DNA of 64,000 nt. It comes from Helicobacter pylori NCTC 11637 = CCUG 17874 = ATCC 43504 = JCM 12093 (GTDB lineage Bacteria; Campylobacterota; Campylobacteria; Campylobacterales; Helicobacteraceae). The stretch's first letter is position 1. Each line of letters opens with the position of its first letter. Under the pieces are notes generated by a model. That model was not told the origin of the DNA. It did no database searches and worked only from the letters and a program-made list of their open reading frames with translations. The position numbers were made by a program, and so were the translations under genes. The stretch spans positions 434,001 through 498,000 of the forward strand of contig NZ_LS483488.1 of assembly GCF_900478295.1 (NCBI RefSeq), given 5' to 3'. Positions 8,902 to 19,381 of the stretch are shown one piece after another.

Positions 8902-10065
8902 TAATCAATCGCTTCACTTTTTGTTTGGCTTTAAAAAGCAAAAATTCTATAAGGAGTTTAGAAGAAAGCCTAGGCAGAAGAGATTCAAAAGAATGTTGCT
9001 TGTCTGAAAAAGACAGGATTTTATTAAGAGCGTGGATTTCTTTGTCCCTTGCTTGAACCGCATCCTTGTTTTGAAGGGATTCAAAGAGGTGATCTAAAAA
9101 AGGAGCGTTGAAATAGGCGTCTTTAAACGGCGTTTGAATCAACGCTTCATGCCATTTTTTCGCGCCAATGACGCTTAAGAGCTTCCAGGGTTTATCGCCC
9201 CAAAAATGCAGCATGCGCGCTTCTTTGATGCTAGGGAATGATGGCGTATCAAGGAAACTAGGGTGGGCATTGTAGGAATAAGGCAATTCTAAAATCCTCC
9301 CACGGCACACAAAACACAAAGCGTCTTGATCATTAAATAAAAGTTTTTCATTTTTCAAAAGGAAAAATCCAATCAATTGGTTTTCCAGATTTTCTTTACG
9401 CCATGATTTTAAATTTAAGGCTAAAAACCCGGCGTTAAAGTAGTTGTCAAAAAGGATTTGAGCTTCTTCTAAATCAGGGAAAGCATCAGCGACGCCGATA
9501 GATTTTGCGCGCATTTGGCGCAATTCGTATAAATCCTTAGCCGAATTCTTATCCATAGCGATCAAATCTTTTTCCCTCACAGCCCCAAAATAATGCGTTT
9601 CAAGGGGGATAAAAAAGCTCTCGCTAATATCATTCACAAACAAAGTGTCCACATCAAACATGATAATTTTTTCGTATTGGGGGAAAAGGGAGGCAAAAAA
9701 GAAACGGCACATGATCATTTTAGAAAAGCGTTTTTGCGAAAAAGCATTGAGCTTTAAATACAATTTTTTAATTTCACCAGCTATTAAAGGATCAAGTTTG
9801 CGGTAATTATGGCGTGGTTCTAATTCTTTATCGGTAATATCCAAAAACTCTATACTGGAAAAAGCGCTAAAAGGAGCGATCGTTTCTTCTAATTTGGCTA
9901 TATTTTCAGCGCTTAAATTCTCCACCAAACAATGGATTTGATAAAAGAGCTTTACTCTCTCTCTCTCTCTCGTTTGGCGTTTGCTAGCATGGAAAATAAG
10001 CTCACGCCAGCAGGGATGCAATAATGGTTATCAAAAGCCACCACAATAGGGATAATCTCTTGCAT
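8891..10065 (-). CDS. GT8 family LPS glycosyltransferase, phase-variable, frame OFF
   Basis: Resembles RfaJ/LgtC-like glycosyltransferases of family 8. It has an IPIVVAFDNHYCIPAGVS start and the DxD metal-binding motif in IIMFDVDTLFVNDI, plus the later FNDQDALCF segment. The true N-terminus is ATG 10065 (MQEIIPIVV), with AAGGA upstream. An (AG)8 tract in the coding strand at 9955-9970 puts it out of frame with the rest, so translation stops at TAA right after the repeat. Seven or ten repeats would restore a protein of about 390 residues. A TTG-initiated reading of the second frame from 10021 lacks this N-terminus and is unlikely to be real. Corresponds to HP0208, from memory. Confidence 0.85.
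9955..9970 (-). repeat. Dinucleotide (AG)8 contingency repeat
   Basis: Eight CT units on the plus strand, i.e. eight AG units in the reading direction of the GT8 gene, starting about 30 codons after its ATG. By frame arithmetic, seven or ten units would be in frame; eight is out of frame. Confidence 0.9.
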
Positions 10066-10126
10066 GCATAGTCCTTAAATCTTTAAATTGAACCGCTAAA
10101 AAAAGGGGTTTTTTATGATTTTATCG

Positions 10127-10151
10127 TTTTTTTTTTTTTCAAAACTATAAT
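10127..10151 (+). promoter_or_regulatory. hofA promoter with T13 tract and TATAAT
   Basis: Thirteen T residues (10127-10139) sit just upstream of a perfect TATAAT at 10146-10151, covering the -35 and spacer region. Length change in such tracts is known to tune transcription of other H. pylori surface genes, such as sabA. Confidence 0.6.
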
Positions 10152-10207
10152 GAGCGAGCGGCTTTGAGAGTTTGTTTTATGGCATAATATCAGACTTCAA
10201 TAAAAAG

Positions 10208-11575
10208 GTGTTTGATAAAAGGGTGCTTAATCAAAAAGTTTGGCTAGGGTTTTTAGCTTTGCATGGGGTTTTCCTCAACGCTTTTGAGTATCAAATCAGC
10301 GCGAGAGTGGGATCATTTTCGCGCATCGCTTTGAATCAATCAATCATCAATTCCAAAAAAGGGATTTACCCTACAGGGAGTTATGTAACCACTACCGGGG
10401 CCTTACAAGTTGATTTGAGTTTGCTCCCTAAAGGGATTGAAAACCACAAACTGGGTTTTGGGGTGGGGGGCGAAATAGGAGCGTTAGCGTATGATTCCAC
10501 GAAGTTTTTGATGGATGAAGCCAACCCTAAGGCAGGGTTTCAGCCGGCGAACTGGTATTACATGGGGCGATGGGAGGGCTATTTGATGCAACACAGCCAA
10601 AATTGGACCAGAGAGCAAAAGGCTCAAAACGCCAGGCCTTATGTGTTATATAACCTGTATTTAGATTATCAATATAAGGATATTTTTGGGATTAAACTAG
10701 GGCGTTACCCCTCTAAGGCTTTGTTTTTGAGCGGGTTTAATCAAGGGTTTGAGCTTTTTTACCGGTGGAAAAAATTTAGGATAGAGTGGTTTAGCACCTT
10801 TGGAAGGGCTTTAGCTAATGAGCAATCCATTAGAGATTTTTACGCTCATGTCAATTACAAGCAAAAAACCAACTACGGCATGCACAATTTAAACCTCATT
10901 TACGAAAATAAATACATTAGGGTTGCGCCTTTTATTTGGTTTTACCCTAAGAATTTTAACGCTCCTGGATTTGAAATCACCCATGACACAAAGTCTTACT
11001 GGGAATCTCTTTGGCGCATCCAAACGACTTTTTACGCATGGTTTTCTCTTTATAGCGATTATTTGTCTAAAGATTATTACAGAGCTTCGTTAATAGGGAA
11101 AAAAAGCGCGAGTTTGTTTGTGTTTCAAAGAGTGAATTTCCGATCTTATCGTTTTGGCTGGAGCGTGTATAAGAATTTTGGGAACGGGAGCGCTCAATTA
11201 GGCTGGAACGGCTCACCAGTGGATCCTTTTTATGACACTAAAGACGACACCCCTTATGAAGACGCTTATTCCAATTTTTACAACGCTAATTCCATAACCA
11301 TTAACGCTTTCATAGGAAAGAGCGTTAAGAATCTTTTGGTGCAATTGTATGGGAAATTGACCTATTCCCCAAGGGCTGATGCGCAAAGCTTAGGGGTTAC
11401 TTTTAAATATGACCTTAAAAAACATATCTATTTCATGCTAATGGTTAATGGCTATCAAATCACGATGCATAAGGGTTATAAGGTAGGGTTTTTTACAAGC
11501 GGTTACAACCCTGATTTCGCTCAAACCATTCAAAACAGAAGCTATTTGATGAGCTCTATGAGTTATCGTTTTTAA
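10208..11575 (+). CDS. hofA: Outer membrane protein HofA
   Basis: An outer membrane beta-barrel of the Hof family. The start is uncertain: GTG 10208 gives a signal-like N-terminus ([16 protein letters not shown], mature FEYQIS...); an in-frame TTG at 10172 would add 12 residues. The mature protein is rich in aromatic residues and alternating strands, and ends in SYRF with a terminal Phe, the usual BAM-recognition ending. Position after the GT8 gene and before htpG matches HP0209. Ligand or transport role is unknown. Confidence 0.85.
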   Translation: MFDKRVLNQKVWLGFLALHGVFLNAFEYQISARVGSFSRIALNQSIINSKKGIYPTGSYVTTTGALQVDLSLLPKGIENHKLGFGVGGEIGALAYDSTKFLMDEANPKAGFQPANWYYMGRWEGYLMQHSQNWTREQKAQNARPYVLYNLYLDYQYKDIFGIKLGRYPSKALFLSGFNQGFELFYRWKKFRIEWFSTFGRALANEQSIRDFYAHVNYKQKTNYGMHNLNLIYENKYIRVAPFIWFYPKNFNAPGFEITHDTKSYWESLWRIQTTFYAWFSLYSDYLSKDYYRASLIGKKSASLFVFQRVNFRSYRFGWSVYKNFGNGSAQLGWNGSPVDPFYDTKDDTPYEDAYSNFYNANSITINAFIGKSVKNLLVQLYGKLTYSPRADAQSLGVTFKYDLKKHIYFMLMVNGYQITMHKGYKVGFFTSGYNPDFAQTIQNRSYLMSSMSYRF

Positions 11576-11656
11576 GGAATTAAACATTCTTTCATGTTCT
11601 TTTTTTAAAATAAAGCTTCACGCCATAGCATACCCCTTTTAAGCGCGCTTTTATTG

Positions 11657-11662
11657 TATAAT
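11657..11662 (+). promoter_or_regulatory. -10 box (TATAAT) of htpG
   Basis: TATAAT preceded by TG (extended -10 form) lies 30 bases before the htpG ATG, and GGAAAAG precedes the start. No CIRCE-like repeat is visible here. Confidence 0.6.
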
Positions 11663-11691
11663 CTTAAAAATTTTATTAAAGGAAAAGTTCA

Positions 11692-13557
11692 ATGTCTAAT
11701 CAAGAATACACCTTTCAAACTGAAATCAACCAGCTTTTGGATTTGATGATCCACTCTTTGTATTCTAATAAAGAGATTTTTTTAAGGGAGTTGATTTCTA
11801 ACGCGAGCGACGCTTTGGATAAGCTGAATTATTTGATGCTAACCGATGAGAAATTAAAAGGGCTCAATACCACGCCCAGCATTCATTTGAGTTTTGATAG
11901 CCAGAAAAAAACCTTAACGATTAAAGATAATGGTATAGGCATGGATAAAAACGATCTCATCGAGCATCTAGGCACGATCGCTAAATCAGGAACGAAGAGC
12001 TTTTTAAGCGCTTTGAGTGGGGATAAGAAAAAAGATAGCGCCTTGATTGGCCAGTTTGGCGTGGGCTTTTATTCAGCGTTTATGGTAGCGAGTAAAATTG
12101 TCGTTCAAACCAAAAAGGTAAATAGCAATCAAGCTTATGCATGGGTGAGCGATGGTAAGGGCAAGTTTGAAATCAGCGAGTGCGTCAAAGAGGAGCAAGG
12201 CACAGAAATTACCCTCTTTTTAAAAGATGAAGATTCTCATTTTGCGAGCCGTTGGGAGATTGATGGCGTTGTTAAAAAGTATTCTGAGCATATCCCTTTC
12301 CCTATTTTTTTAACTTACACCGATACAAAATTTGAGGGCGAAGGGGATAATCAAAAAGAAATTAAAGAAGAAAAGTGCGAGCAGATCAATCAAGCGAGCG
12401 CTCTATGGAAAATGAATAAGAGCGAGTTAAAAGACAAGGATTACAAAGACTTTTACCAATCGTTTGCGCATGATAACAGCGAGCCTTTGAGTTATATCCA
12501 TAATAAAGTGGAAGGCTCTTTAGAATACACAACGCTTTTTTACATCCCTAGCAAAGTGCCCTTTGATTTGTTTAGGGTGGATTATAAAAGCGGGGTCAAA
12601 CTTTATGTTAAAAGGGTGTTTATCACTGATGATGACAAAGAATTGTTGCCCTCTTATTTGAGGTTTGTTAAAGGCGTGATTGACAGCGAAGATTTACCCT
12701 TGAACGTGAGCCGTGAAATCTTACAGCAAAACAAGATTTTAGCCAATATCCGTTCGGCTTCAGTGAAAAAGATTTTAAGCGAGATTGAGCGCTTGAGCAA
12801 GGATAGCAAGAATTACCATAAATTCTATGAGCCTTTTGGGAAAGTGTTAAAAGAAGGCTTGTATGGGGATTTTGAAAACAAAGAAAAACTTTTAGAATTG
12901 TTAAGACTCTATTCTAAAGACAAAGAAAAATTGATTTCTTTAAAAGAATACAAAGAAAATTTAAAAGAAAATCAAAAAAGCATTTACTACCTTTTGGGCG
13001 AAAATTTAGACTTATTAAAAGCGTCCCCCATTTTGGAAAAATACGCTCAAAAAGGCTATGATGTTTTGTTATTGAGCGATGAAATTGATGCGTTTGTGAT
13101 GCCAGGCGTGAATGAATACGATAAAACGCCCTTTAAAGACGCTAGCCATAGCGAGAGTTTGAAAGAGCTTGGTTTGGAAGAAATCCATGATGAGGTAAAA
13201 GATCAGTTTAAGGATTTAATGAAAGCGTTTGAAGAAAATCTTAAAGATGAGATTAAAGGCGTAGAGCTTTCTAGCCATCTCACTTCAGCGGTGGCTTTAA
13301 TAGGCGATGAACAAAATGCGATGATGGCTAATTGGATGCGTCAAATGGGTCAAAGCGTGCCTGAAAGCAAGAAAACGCTAGAATTAAACCCTAACCATGC
13401 GATTTTGCAAAAACTCTTAAAATGCGAAGATAAAGAGCAGTTGAGCGCTTTTATCTGGTTGCTTTATGATGGGGCGAAGCTTTTAGAAAAAGGGGCTTTG
13501 AAAGACGCTAAAAGTTTTAACGAACGCCTAAATAGCGTGCTATTGAAAGCGTTGTAG
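11692..13557 (+). CDS. htpG: Hsp90 chaperone HtpG
   Basis: 621 residues, normal for bacterial Hsp90. The N-terminal GHKL ATPase motifs are present: ELISNASDALDKL, DNGIGM and QFGVGFYSAF. The middle domain follows with LPLNVSREILQ, and the C-terminal dimerisation region ends the protein. It folds client proteins in the cytosol under stress. A hairpin of AAACCC and GGGTTT follows at 13564-13582 but without a T run. Confidence 0.97.
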   Translation: MSNQEYTFQTEINQLLDLMIHSLYSNKEIFLRELISNASDALDKLNYLMLTDEKLKGLNTTPSIHLSFDSQKKTLTIKDNGIGMDKNDLIEHLGTIAKSGTKSFLSALSGDKKKDSALIGQFGVGFYSAFMVASKIVVQTKKVNSNQAYAWVSDGKGKFEISECVKEEQGTEITLFLKDEDSHFASRWEIDGVVKKYSEHIPFPIFLTYTDTKFEGEGDNQKEIKEEKCEQINQASALWKMNKSELKDKDYKDFYQSFAHDNSEPLSYIHNKVEGSLEYTTLFYIPSKVPFDLFRVDYKSGVKLYVKRVFITDDDKELLPSYLRFVKGVIDSEDLPLNVSREILQQNKILANIRSASVKKILSEIERLSKDSKNYHKFYEPFGKVLKEGLYGDFENKEKLLELLRLYSKDKEKLISLKEYKENLKENQKSIYYLLGENLDLLKASPILEKYAQKGYDVLLLSDEIDAFVMPGVNEYDKTPFKDASHSESLKELGLEEIHDEVKDQFKDLMKAFEENLKDEIKGVELSSHLTSAVALIGDEQNAMMANWMRQMGQSVPESKKTLELNPNHAILQKLLKCEDKEQLSAFIWLLYDGAKLLEKGALKDAKSFNERLNSVLLKAL

Positions 13558-13755
13558 GGGGTAAAACCCTTTTTAAGGGTTTGAACAAACTTGCTTTAAA
13601 CCTTTCAAGCATTAATCTAAAAACGGCAATGAATGGGTGCGATATAAAAACCTTATTATGATTAAAAGATTAGTTCGTAGGGTCTATGCTTTCATTAAGA
13701 TATTAAAAAACATAAAAGCCAGCTAAACATGGCGTTTAGCTTAACTTTATTGAAA

Positions 13756-14508
13756 CTAAAGTTCTATTTTCAATTCCTTGAGAGCGTCGCATGCTTCTTT
13801 AACGCCTGATTTGCAACCTTTTTTAAAGTTTTCTACCGCTTGTTTTTCATCCTTTGTTGTGCCTTGAGCGTTGTATTGCATAACCCCTAAATTATAACAC
13901 CCCCTACCATCGTTCAACTCGCATGCTTTAGAATAACGAACGATAGCCTCCTTAAAATTCTTTGTTACACTATATATGTATCCTGCATTAATACACCCTG
14001 GGCTGTCTTTTAAATCGCAAGCTTTTTCATACAAATCAAGAGCCTTTCTTAAATCCTTAGGCGTGCCTACGCCATAATGGTGTAAGCTTCCTAATACCAT
14101 ACACCCTTCAGCATGGTTTAAGTCGCAAGCTTTAGAGTAGTATTGTGAGGCTTTTTTGGCGTCTTTAGACACGCCTTGTCCGTTATAGTATAAATTTCCT
14201 AGCAGGTTGCACCCATAACCATCATTTAATTCACAACCTTTAGTGTAAAATTGGATGGCTTTTTTCAAGTCTTTTCCCACTCCTTTCCCTTCTTCATAGA
14301 ACGCCCCTAAAAAAACACATCCAAAGCCATTTTTTAACTCACAAGCTTTTTCAAAATGCGTTTTAGCTTGAGCGAAATCTTGCTTCTTTGCGCTCTCTAT
14401 GCCTAAATTCACAAGCTCTTTAGCGTCTGGCTCTGCCATTAACCATCTCAAACACAATGTGCCCAAACACAAGACCCCAAAAAGGGTTTTTTTAACGCTT
14501 CCTAGCAT
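13756..14508 (-). CDS. hcpA: Cysteine-rich Sel1-repeat protein HcpA
   Basis: 250 residues: a signal peptide (cleavage near LMA-EPDA) followed by about six 36-residue Sel1/TPR-like repeats. Each carries two cysteines seven residues apart, for example CELKNGFGC and CELNDGYGC, and the pairs staple the repeats. H. pylori Hcp proteins are secreted; HcpA has been reported as a penicillin-binding beta-lactamase and a cytokine inducer. The start is ATG 14508 with AGGAGATATACC upstream. It corresponds to HP0211 by position. Confidence 0.9.
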   Translation of the reverse strand: MLGSVKKTLFGVLCLGTLCLRWLMAEPDAKELVNLGIESAKKQDFAQAKTHFEKACELKNGFGCVFLGAFYEEGKGVGKDLKKAIQFYTKGCELNDGYGCNLLGNLYYNGQGVSKDAKKASQYYSKACDLNHAEGCMVLGSLHHYGVGTPKDLRKALDLYEKACDLKDSPGCINAGYIYSVTKNFKEAIVRYSKACELNDGRGCYNLGVMQYNAQGTTKDEKQAVENFKKGCKSGVKEACDALKELKIEL

Positions 14509-14588
14509 GGTATATCTCCTATTAAAAAAATGTAACCCTTTATAATTGTAATCAAATATTGATAAGCCTTACTTAATGTTTATTTATT

Positions 14589-15740
14589 TTATTTCTCACT
14601 CAAGTCCTCTAAAACCCCTAAAAACACTTTTTCTAAAAGCTCTAATTCTTTCAAGCTCACCCTTTCATCAATGGCATGAATCCTGTCATTAATAACGCCA
14701 AATTCCACCACTTCTATACCATGAGCGCTAAAAAATCGCGCATCGCTCGTGCCGCCTTTGGTGTTTAAAAGGGGGGTGGTGCGGCATGTCTTTAAAATAT
14801 TTTCTTTTAAAACGCTGGTAAGCTTTGAATGAGAAGCCGTGATGAAAGGCGAACTGCTTGACTCTAATTCTAAAGTGTGAGGCAAATCTTTTAAAACTTT
14901 TTCTAAATATTCTTTCAAACTCTCTTTGGTGGTTTTTAAAGAATGGCGTGCATTAAAGATGATTTCTACGCTTGCTGGGGTAATATTATTCGCCCCTAAC
15001 CCTGCATGCAAGTTGGTGATGACTAATTTTGAAGGGTCAAAATACTCATCGCCATTGTCTAAATTAACTCCTGAAATGAGAGGCAAAACCGAAGCGAGCG
15101 TATCAATAGGGTTTTGGCATTTTTGCGGGTAAGCCACATGCCCTTGAACGCCTTTTAAAATGAGTTTGCCATTAATGGAGCCTCTTCGGCCAATTTTGAT
15201 GCTATCGCATAAGACTTTTTCGCAAGTGGGTTCAGCCACAATCGCCATATGAGGCAGCAAATCTTTTTCTTTGAGTTTTTCTAACATAAGCCTAGTGCCA
15301 AAAATCCCTGGCCCTTCCTCATCGCTTGTGAGTAAAATAGAAAGCAAAAAAGGGGTTTTAGGGTTAAAATTTAAACTCGCGCTCAAAAACGCCCCCACGC
15401 CTCCTTTCATGTCTTGCGCCCCACGGCCGTATAAAAACCCCTCTTTAATAACGGGTTTAAAAGGATCGCTTTGCCAATGATTTCCAGGAGGCACGACATC
15501 AATATGCCCTGCAAAGCAAAAATGCAAGGGCTTGGTATTCTCTTTTGCATGCTTTTCTTCTGCATGGTCTTTGGGGGGGTTAAAAATGCGGTATAAAAAA
15601 AGGTTTTTCACGCCATTTTCTCCACACTCTAGAGTTTTAAAATGAGGAAAAAGCGATTTAATGTATTCAAAAATACCGCATTCTTTGGGCGTAATGGTGG
15701 GGTAGCTGATGAGCTTTTGGGTGATTTCTAAAGCGTCCAT
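14589..15740 (-). CDS. dapE: Succinyl-diaminopimelate desuccinylase
   Basis: 383 residues of the M20 metallopeptidase family. It frees LL-diaminopimelate for peptidoglycan and lysine synthesis. Metal-site motifs are present: [19 protein letters not shown] and TSDEEGPG. It lies nine bases downstream of the mnmG stop on the same strand, so mnmG-dapE is probably one operon. Confidence 0.96.
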   Translation of the reverse strand: MDALEITQKLISYPTITPKECGIFEYIKSLFPHFKTLECGENGVKNLFLYRIFNPPKDHAEEKHAKENTKPLHFCFAGHIDVVPPGNHWQSDPFKPVIKEGFLYGRGAQDMKGGVGAFLSASLNFNPKTPFLLSILLTSDEEGPGIFGTRLMLEKLKEKDLLPHMAIVAEPTCEKVLCDSIKIGRRGSINGKLILKGVQGHVAYPQKCQNPIDTLASVLPLISGVNLDNGDEYFDPSKLVITNLHAGLGANNITPASVEIIFNARHSLKTTKESLKEYLEKVLKDLPHTLELESSSSPFITASHSKLTSVLKENILKTCRTTPLLNTKGGTSDARFFSAHGIEVVEFGVINDRIHAIDERVSLKELELLEKVFLGVLEDLSEK

Positions 15741-15749
15741 GCCAATCCT

Positions 15750-17615
15750 TTAAGAGTTTTTCCGCAAATGAATATACAAATGCAAAACGTCTAAATTCGC
15801 TGGGGTGATCCCGCTGATTTCTGAGGCTTCAAAAAGGCTTTTGGGGCGGAATTTTTCTAATTTTTCTACCGCTTCTAAGCTAAGGCCTGGAATGCCTTTA
15901 AACACAAAATCTTTAGGGATAGACACTTTGAGCATGCTATCCATTTTAGCGATATTTTCGTGTTGCTTTTCAATATAAATATTATACTTGCATTCAATTT
16001 TAATCTGCTCTAAAACCCGCTCATTCAAGGGCGTTAAAAAGCTAAAAAAGGAGCGCATTTTTTCTGCATTAAAACTATCGCGCGCTAACAAACTAACGCC
16101 ATCCATTTTGTCATTGATAGGGTTTTCATCTAATTCACTCAAGCGTTTTAACACTTCTTTACTAGGGGTAAGCACATATTCTTTAAGGCGTTTCAAGTTT
16201 TCTTGTATTGCTTGTTGGTCTTTTTTCAATTCCTTATAAAAATCCTGCTCCATAAGCCCTAAACGATAGGCATGTTCGCCCAACCTAAAAAGCGTGTTGT
16301 CTTCTCTTAAAAGCAAGCGGTATTCGGCTCGGCTGGTAAACATTCTGTAAGGCTCATTCGTGCCTTTAGTGACCAGATCATCAATCAAAACGCCGATATA
16401 GGCTTCATTGCGCTTTAAAATAAAGGGGGCTTGATTCTTTAGGGCTAATACCGCATTAATCCCAGCCATAAGCCCTTGAGCCGCCGCTTCTTCATAGCCG
16501 GTAGTCCCATTGATTTGCCCGGCCAAATAAAGCCCTTTGATTTTTTTGGTTTCTAAAGCGTGGGTCAATTCTGTGGGCTGGATGAAATCATACTCTATCG
16601 CATAGCCATAGCGCGTGATGAGCGCGTTTTCTAATCCTTTGATAGAATGGATGACCTTTTCTTGCACATCTAGGGGCAAAGAGGTGCTTAAGCCGTTGAT
16701 ATAATATTCGCTTTTGTGAATGGTTTGAGGCTCTAAAAACAGCTGGTGGCGTTCTTTTTCACTGAAGCGGTTGATTTTATCTTCAATGCTAGGGCAATAC
16801 CTTGGGCCTATGCCTTCAATTTGACCGCTAAATAGGGGGGCTCGGTGGAAATTATCCCTAATGATTTGGTGGGTAATAAGGTTGGTGTAAGTGATAAAAC
16901 ATGAGAGTTGGGTGGGGTTAAAATCTTTGGTTTTATAGCTGAAATAGGGAGGGTTTGTGTCCCCAAAATGCTCTTCTAAGCCTTCAAAATCAATGCTATT
17001 GCCCGCCACTCTTGGGCAAGTGCCGGTTTTCAACCTTTCCACCTTAAAGCCAAGCTCCCTTAAATTTAAGGCTAAAGAGTTAGAGGCGTTTTCCCCAAAG
17101 CGCCCGTTTTGGTTTTGGTGCTCGCCAATATGCACCACCCCTTTTAAAAAAGTGCCTGTGGTGATGATCACTTTTTTAGCCTTATAAGTGTTATTGATGT
17201 TTGTGGTTACGCCCACTACCTCATTATTTTCAATGATTAAACTTTCGGTCATTTCTTGAGAGACGCTCAAATTAGGGGTGTTTAAAACAAGATTTCTTGC
17301 AAAAATGCGGTAAGTGTCCATATCAATTTGCGCTCTAGTCCCTCTAACTGCCGGCCCTTTAGAAGCGTTTAACACACGATATTGCAAACCGCTATTATCC
17401 GTAATAATCCCCATAGCCCCCCCTAAAACATCCACTTCTTTAGTCAAATGCCCTTTACCCAAGCCCCCAATGGCTGGGTTACAGCTCGCCAAACCGATTG
17501 TGTCTATGAGCATGGTGATTAAATGCGCTCTAGCCCCCATTTTAGCCGCAATCAAGCTCGCTTCAATGCCTGCATGCCCCCCACCAACCACTAAAATATC
17601 ACTTTCTTTTACCAC
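15750..17615 (-). CDS. mnmG: tRNA uridine 5-carboxymethylaminomethyl modification enzyme MnmG (GidA)
   Basis: 621 residues. With MnmE it modifies the wobble uridine of several tRNAs using FAD. The FAD-binding [11 protein letters not shown] lies at the N-terminus, [17 protein letters not shown] follows, and [12 protein letters not shown] is in the later FAD-contact region. The start is GTG at 17615. The converse gene at 17711 is divergent. Confidence 0.96.
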   Translation of the reverse strand: MVKESDILVVGGGHAGIEASLIAAKMGARAHLITMLIDTIGLASCNPAIGGLGKGHLTKEVDVLGGAMGIITDNSGLQYRVLNASKGPAVRGTRAQIDMDTYRIFARNLVLNTPNLSVSQEMTESLIIENNEVVGVTTNINNTYKAKKVIITTGTFLKGVVHIGEHQNQNGRFGENASNSLALNLRELGFKVERLKTGTCPRVAGNSIDFEGLEEHFGDTNPPYFSYKTKDFNPTQLSCFITYTNLITHQIIRDNFHRAPLFSGQIEGIGPRYCPSIEDKINRFSEKERHQLFLEPQTIHKSEYYINGLSTSLPLDVQEKVIHSIKGLENALITRYGYAIEYDFIQPTELTHALETKKIKGLYLAGQINGTTGYEEAAAQGLMAGINAVLALKNQAPFILKRNEAYIGVLIDDLVTKGTNEPYRMFTSRAEYRLLLREDNTLFRLGEHAYRLGLMEQDFYKELKKDQQAIQENLKRLKEYVLTPSKEVLKRLSELDENPINDKMDGVSLLARDSFNAEKMRSFFSFLTPLNERVLEQIKIECKYNIYIEKQHENIAKMDSMLKVSIPKDFVFKGIPGLSLEAVEKLEKFRPKSLFEASEISGITPANLDVLHLYIHLRKNS

Positions 17616-17710
17616 TCTTTTTCCTATTTTGATATGATTTTTCTAAAGTCTTAGTTTTGAAAAAGTTTTATTGTAGCATGGAGGTTAGTAATTTTAAAGG
17701 GTAAAATAAA

Positions 17711-19369
17711 ATGGAAAATCATTCGCATGCCAATACGCATACCGATACGCGCGCCGATGACAAAAGCACTAAGATCGTGCGCTTGTTAGGATTGATAGGG
17801 GGAGCGTTAATCGCACTTATGATCTATTATGCGCTCAATTCTCAACTGCCTCATATTGTAGAAGAAATCCCCAAGCTTAATTCCTTAAATTATAAGGCGA
17901 TGCCTGTTGTGGCTGGGGTGGCTGTTTTAATGGGGATATGGTGGATGACTGAAGCCATTGACCTGCCCGCAACCGCGCTTTTACCTTTGGTGCTTTTTAG
18001 CGTCTTTAGCGTGGATCAATTCGCTAGTGTTAGCTCTTCTTACGCATCGCCGATCATCTTTCTTTTTATGGGAGGTTTTATTTTAGCTTTAAGCATGCAA
18101 AAATGGAACTTGCACACACGCATCGCTTTAAGCATTATTTTATTAGTAGGCACAAGCCCTAGGAAGTTGATTTTAGGTTTTATGATAGCTACAGGCTTTC
18201 TGTCTATGTGGGTGAGTAATACCGCAACGGCGGTGATGATGCTCCCTGTTGGCATGAGCGTTTTGCAATTAGTCGCTAAACTGGTGGGCAAAGAAAACGC
18301 CTCTAATTCATGGTATCAAAAAGAAGAAATCACCAAAGCGCATGGGGGTATTATGAGTAATATCGTGCATAAGGGTAAAGATATTACTCAAGTCATTCAA
18401 GAAAAGACTACTATCTATCGCACGAATTTCAGTATTTGCTTGATGCTTGGCATCGCTTATGCGGCTTCTATTGGCTCTTTAGGCACTTTGATTGGCACGC
18501 CGCCTAACGCTTTATTAGCCGGCTATATGAAAACCGCTTTCAATACTGAAATTGGTTTCGCTCAGTGGATGGTGTTTGGGACGCCGTTAGCCTTTATCAT
18601 GCTCATTTTAGCGTGGCTCTTGCTCACTTATGTCATTTTCCCTTTAAAGATTAAAGAAATCCCAGGGGGTAAGGAAGTCATTAGGGTGGAGTTAAACAAA
18701 TTAGGCCGTTTGAGTCAGGCGGAAATCTCTGTGGGGATTATTTTTATTTTAGCGTCTTTAGGGTGGATTTTTTTAGGCGTAATGTTAAAATCTTGGGGCG
18801 TTAAGATAGATAAAATTGATTCAGTGATCGCTATGGGGGTTTCTGCGCTTTTATTCATTTTGCCCGCTAACAATCAAGGCGATAGGCTCATTGATTGGGG
18901 CGTTGCTAAAAAACTCCCTTGGGATGTGTTGCTTTTATTTGGTGGTGGGTTAGCCTTGAGCGCGCAATTTTCTAAAACCGGGTTGAGCTTGTGGATCGGG
19001 CATTTAGTCTCTGGCTTTTCGCATTTACCGATTTTATTCATTATTTTCATGGTAACTTTAATGGTCATTTTCTTAACCGAAATCACTTCTAACACCGCCA
19101 CTGCTGCGGCGTTTTTACCGGTGATTGGGGGAGTGGCGATGGGCATGGGTTATGAAAACCATCAGAGCTTGTTATTGACCATTCCTGTAGCTTTGAGCGC
19201 GACTTGCGCGTTCATGCTCCCTGTGGCCACCCCACCCAATGCAATAGCTTATGGCTCTGGGTATGTTAAAATAACGGATATGATTAAAGCCGGTTTGTGG
19301 CTCAATCTGGTGGGAGTTGTTTTGATTAGCGCGTTCAGCTATTGTTTAGTTTCGCTGGTATTTAATTGA
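17711..19369 (+). CDS. DASS/SLC13-family sodium-coupled anion transporter
   Basis: 552 residues with about a dozen hydrophobic segments, so an inner membrane permease. The two SNT-type motifs that bind sodium and carboxylate are present: SNTATAVMMLP and, in the second half, TSNTATAAAFLP, along with GTPPNALLAG and ATPPNAIAYG. The substrate is likely a di- or tricarboxylate or similar anion; which one cannot be told. The N-terminus is His-rich (HSHANTHTD). cdsA follows 12 bases later. Confidence 0.9.
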   Translation: MENHSHANTHTDTRADDKSTKIVRLLGLIGGALIALMIYYALNSQLPHIVEEIPKLNSLNYKAMPVVAGVAVLMGIWWMTEAIDLPATALLPLVLFSVFSVDQFASVSSSYASPIIFLFMGGFILALSMQKWNLHTRIALSIILLVGTSPRKLILGFMIATGFLSMWVSNTATAVMMLPVGMSVLQLVAKLVGKENASNSWYQKEEITKAHGGIMSNIVHKGKDITQVIQEKTTIYRTNFSICLMLGIAYAASIGSLGTLIGTPPNALLAGYMKTAFNTEIGFAQWMVFGTPLAFIMLILAWLLLTYVIFPLKIKEIPGGKEVIRVELNKLGRLSQAEISVGIIFILASLGWIFLGVMLKSWGVKIDKIDSVIAMGVSALLFILPANNQGDRLIDWGVAKKLPWDVLLLFGGGLALSAQFSKTGLSLWIGHLVSGFSHLPILFIIFMVTLMVIFLTEITSNTATAAAFLPVIGGVAMGMGYENHQSLLLTIPVALSATCAFMLPVATPPNAIAYGSGYVKITDMIKAGLWLNLVGVVLISAFSYCLVSLVFN

Positions 19370-19381
19370 TTAAGGAAAAAA

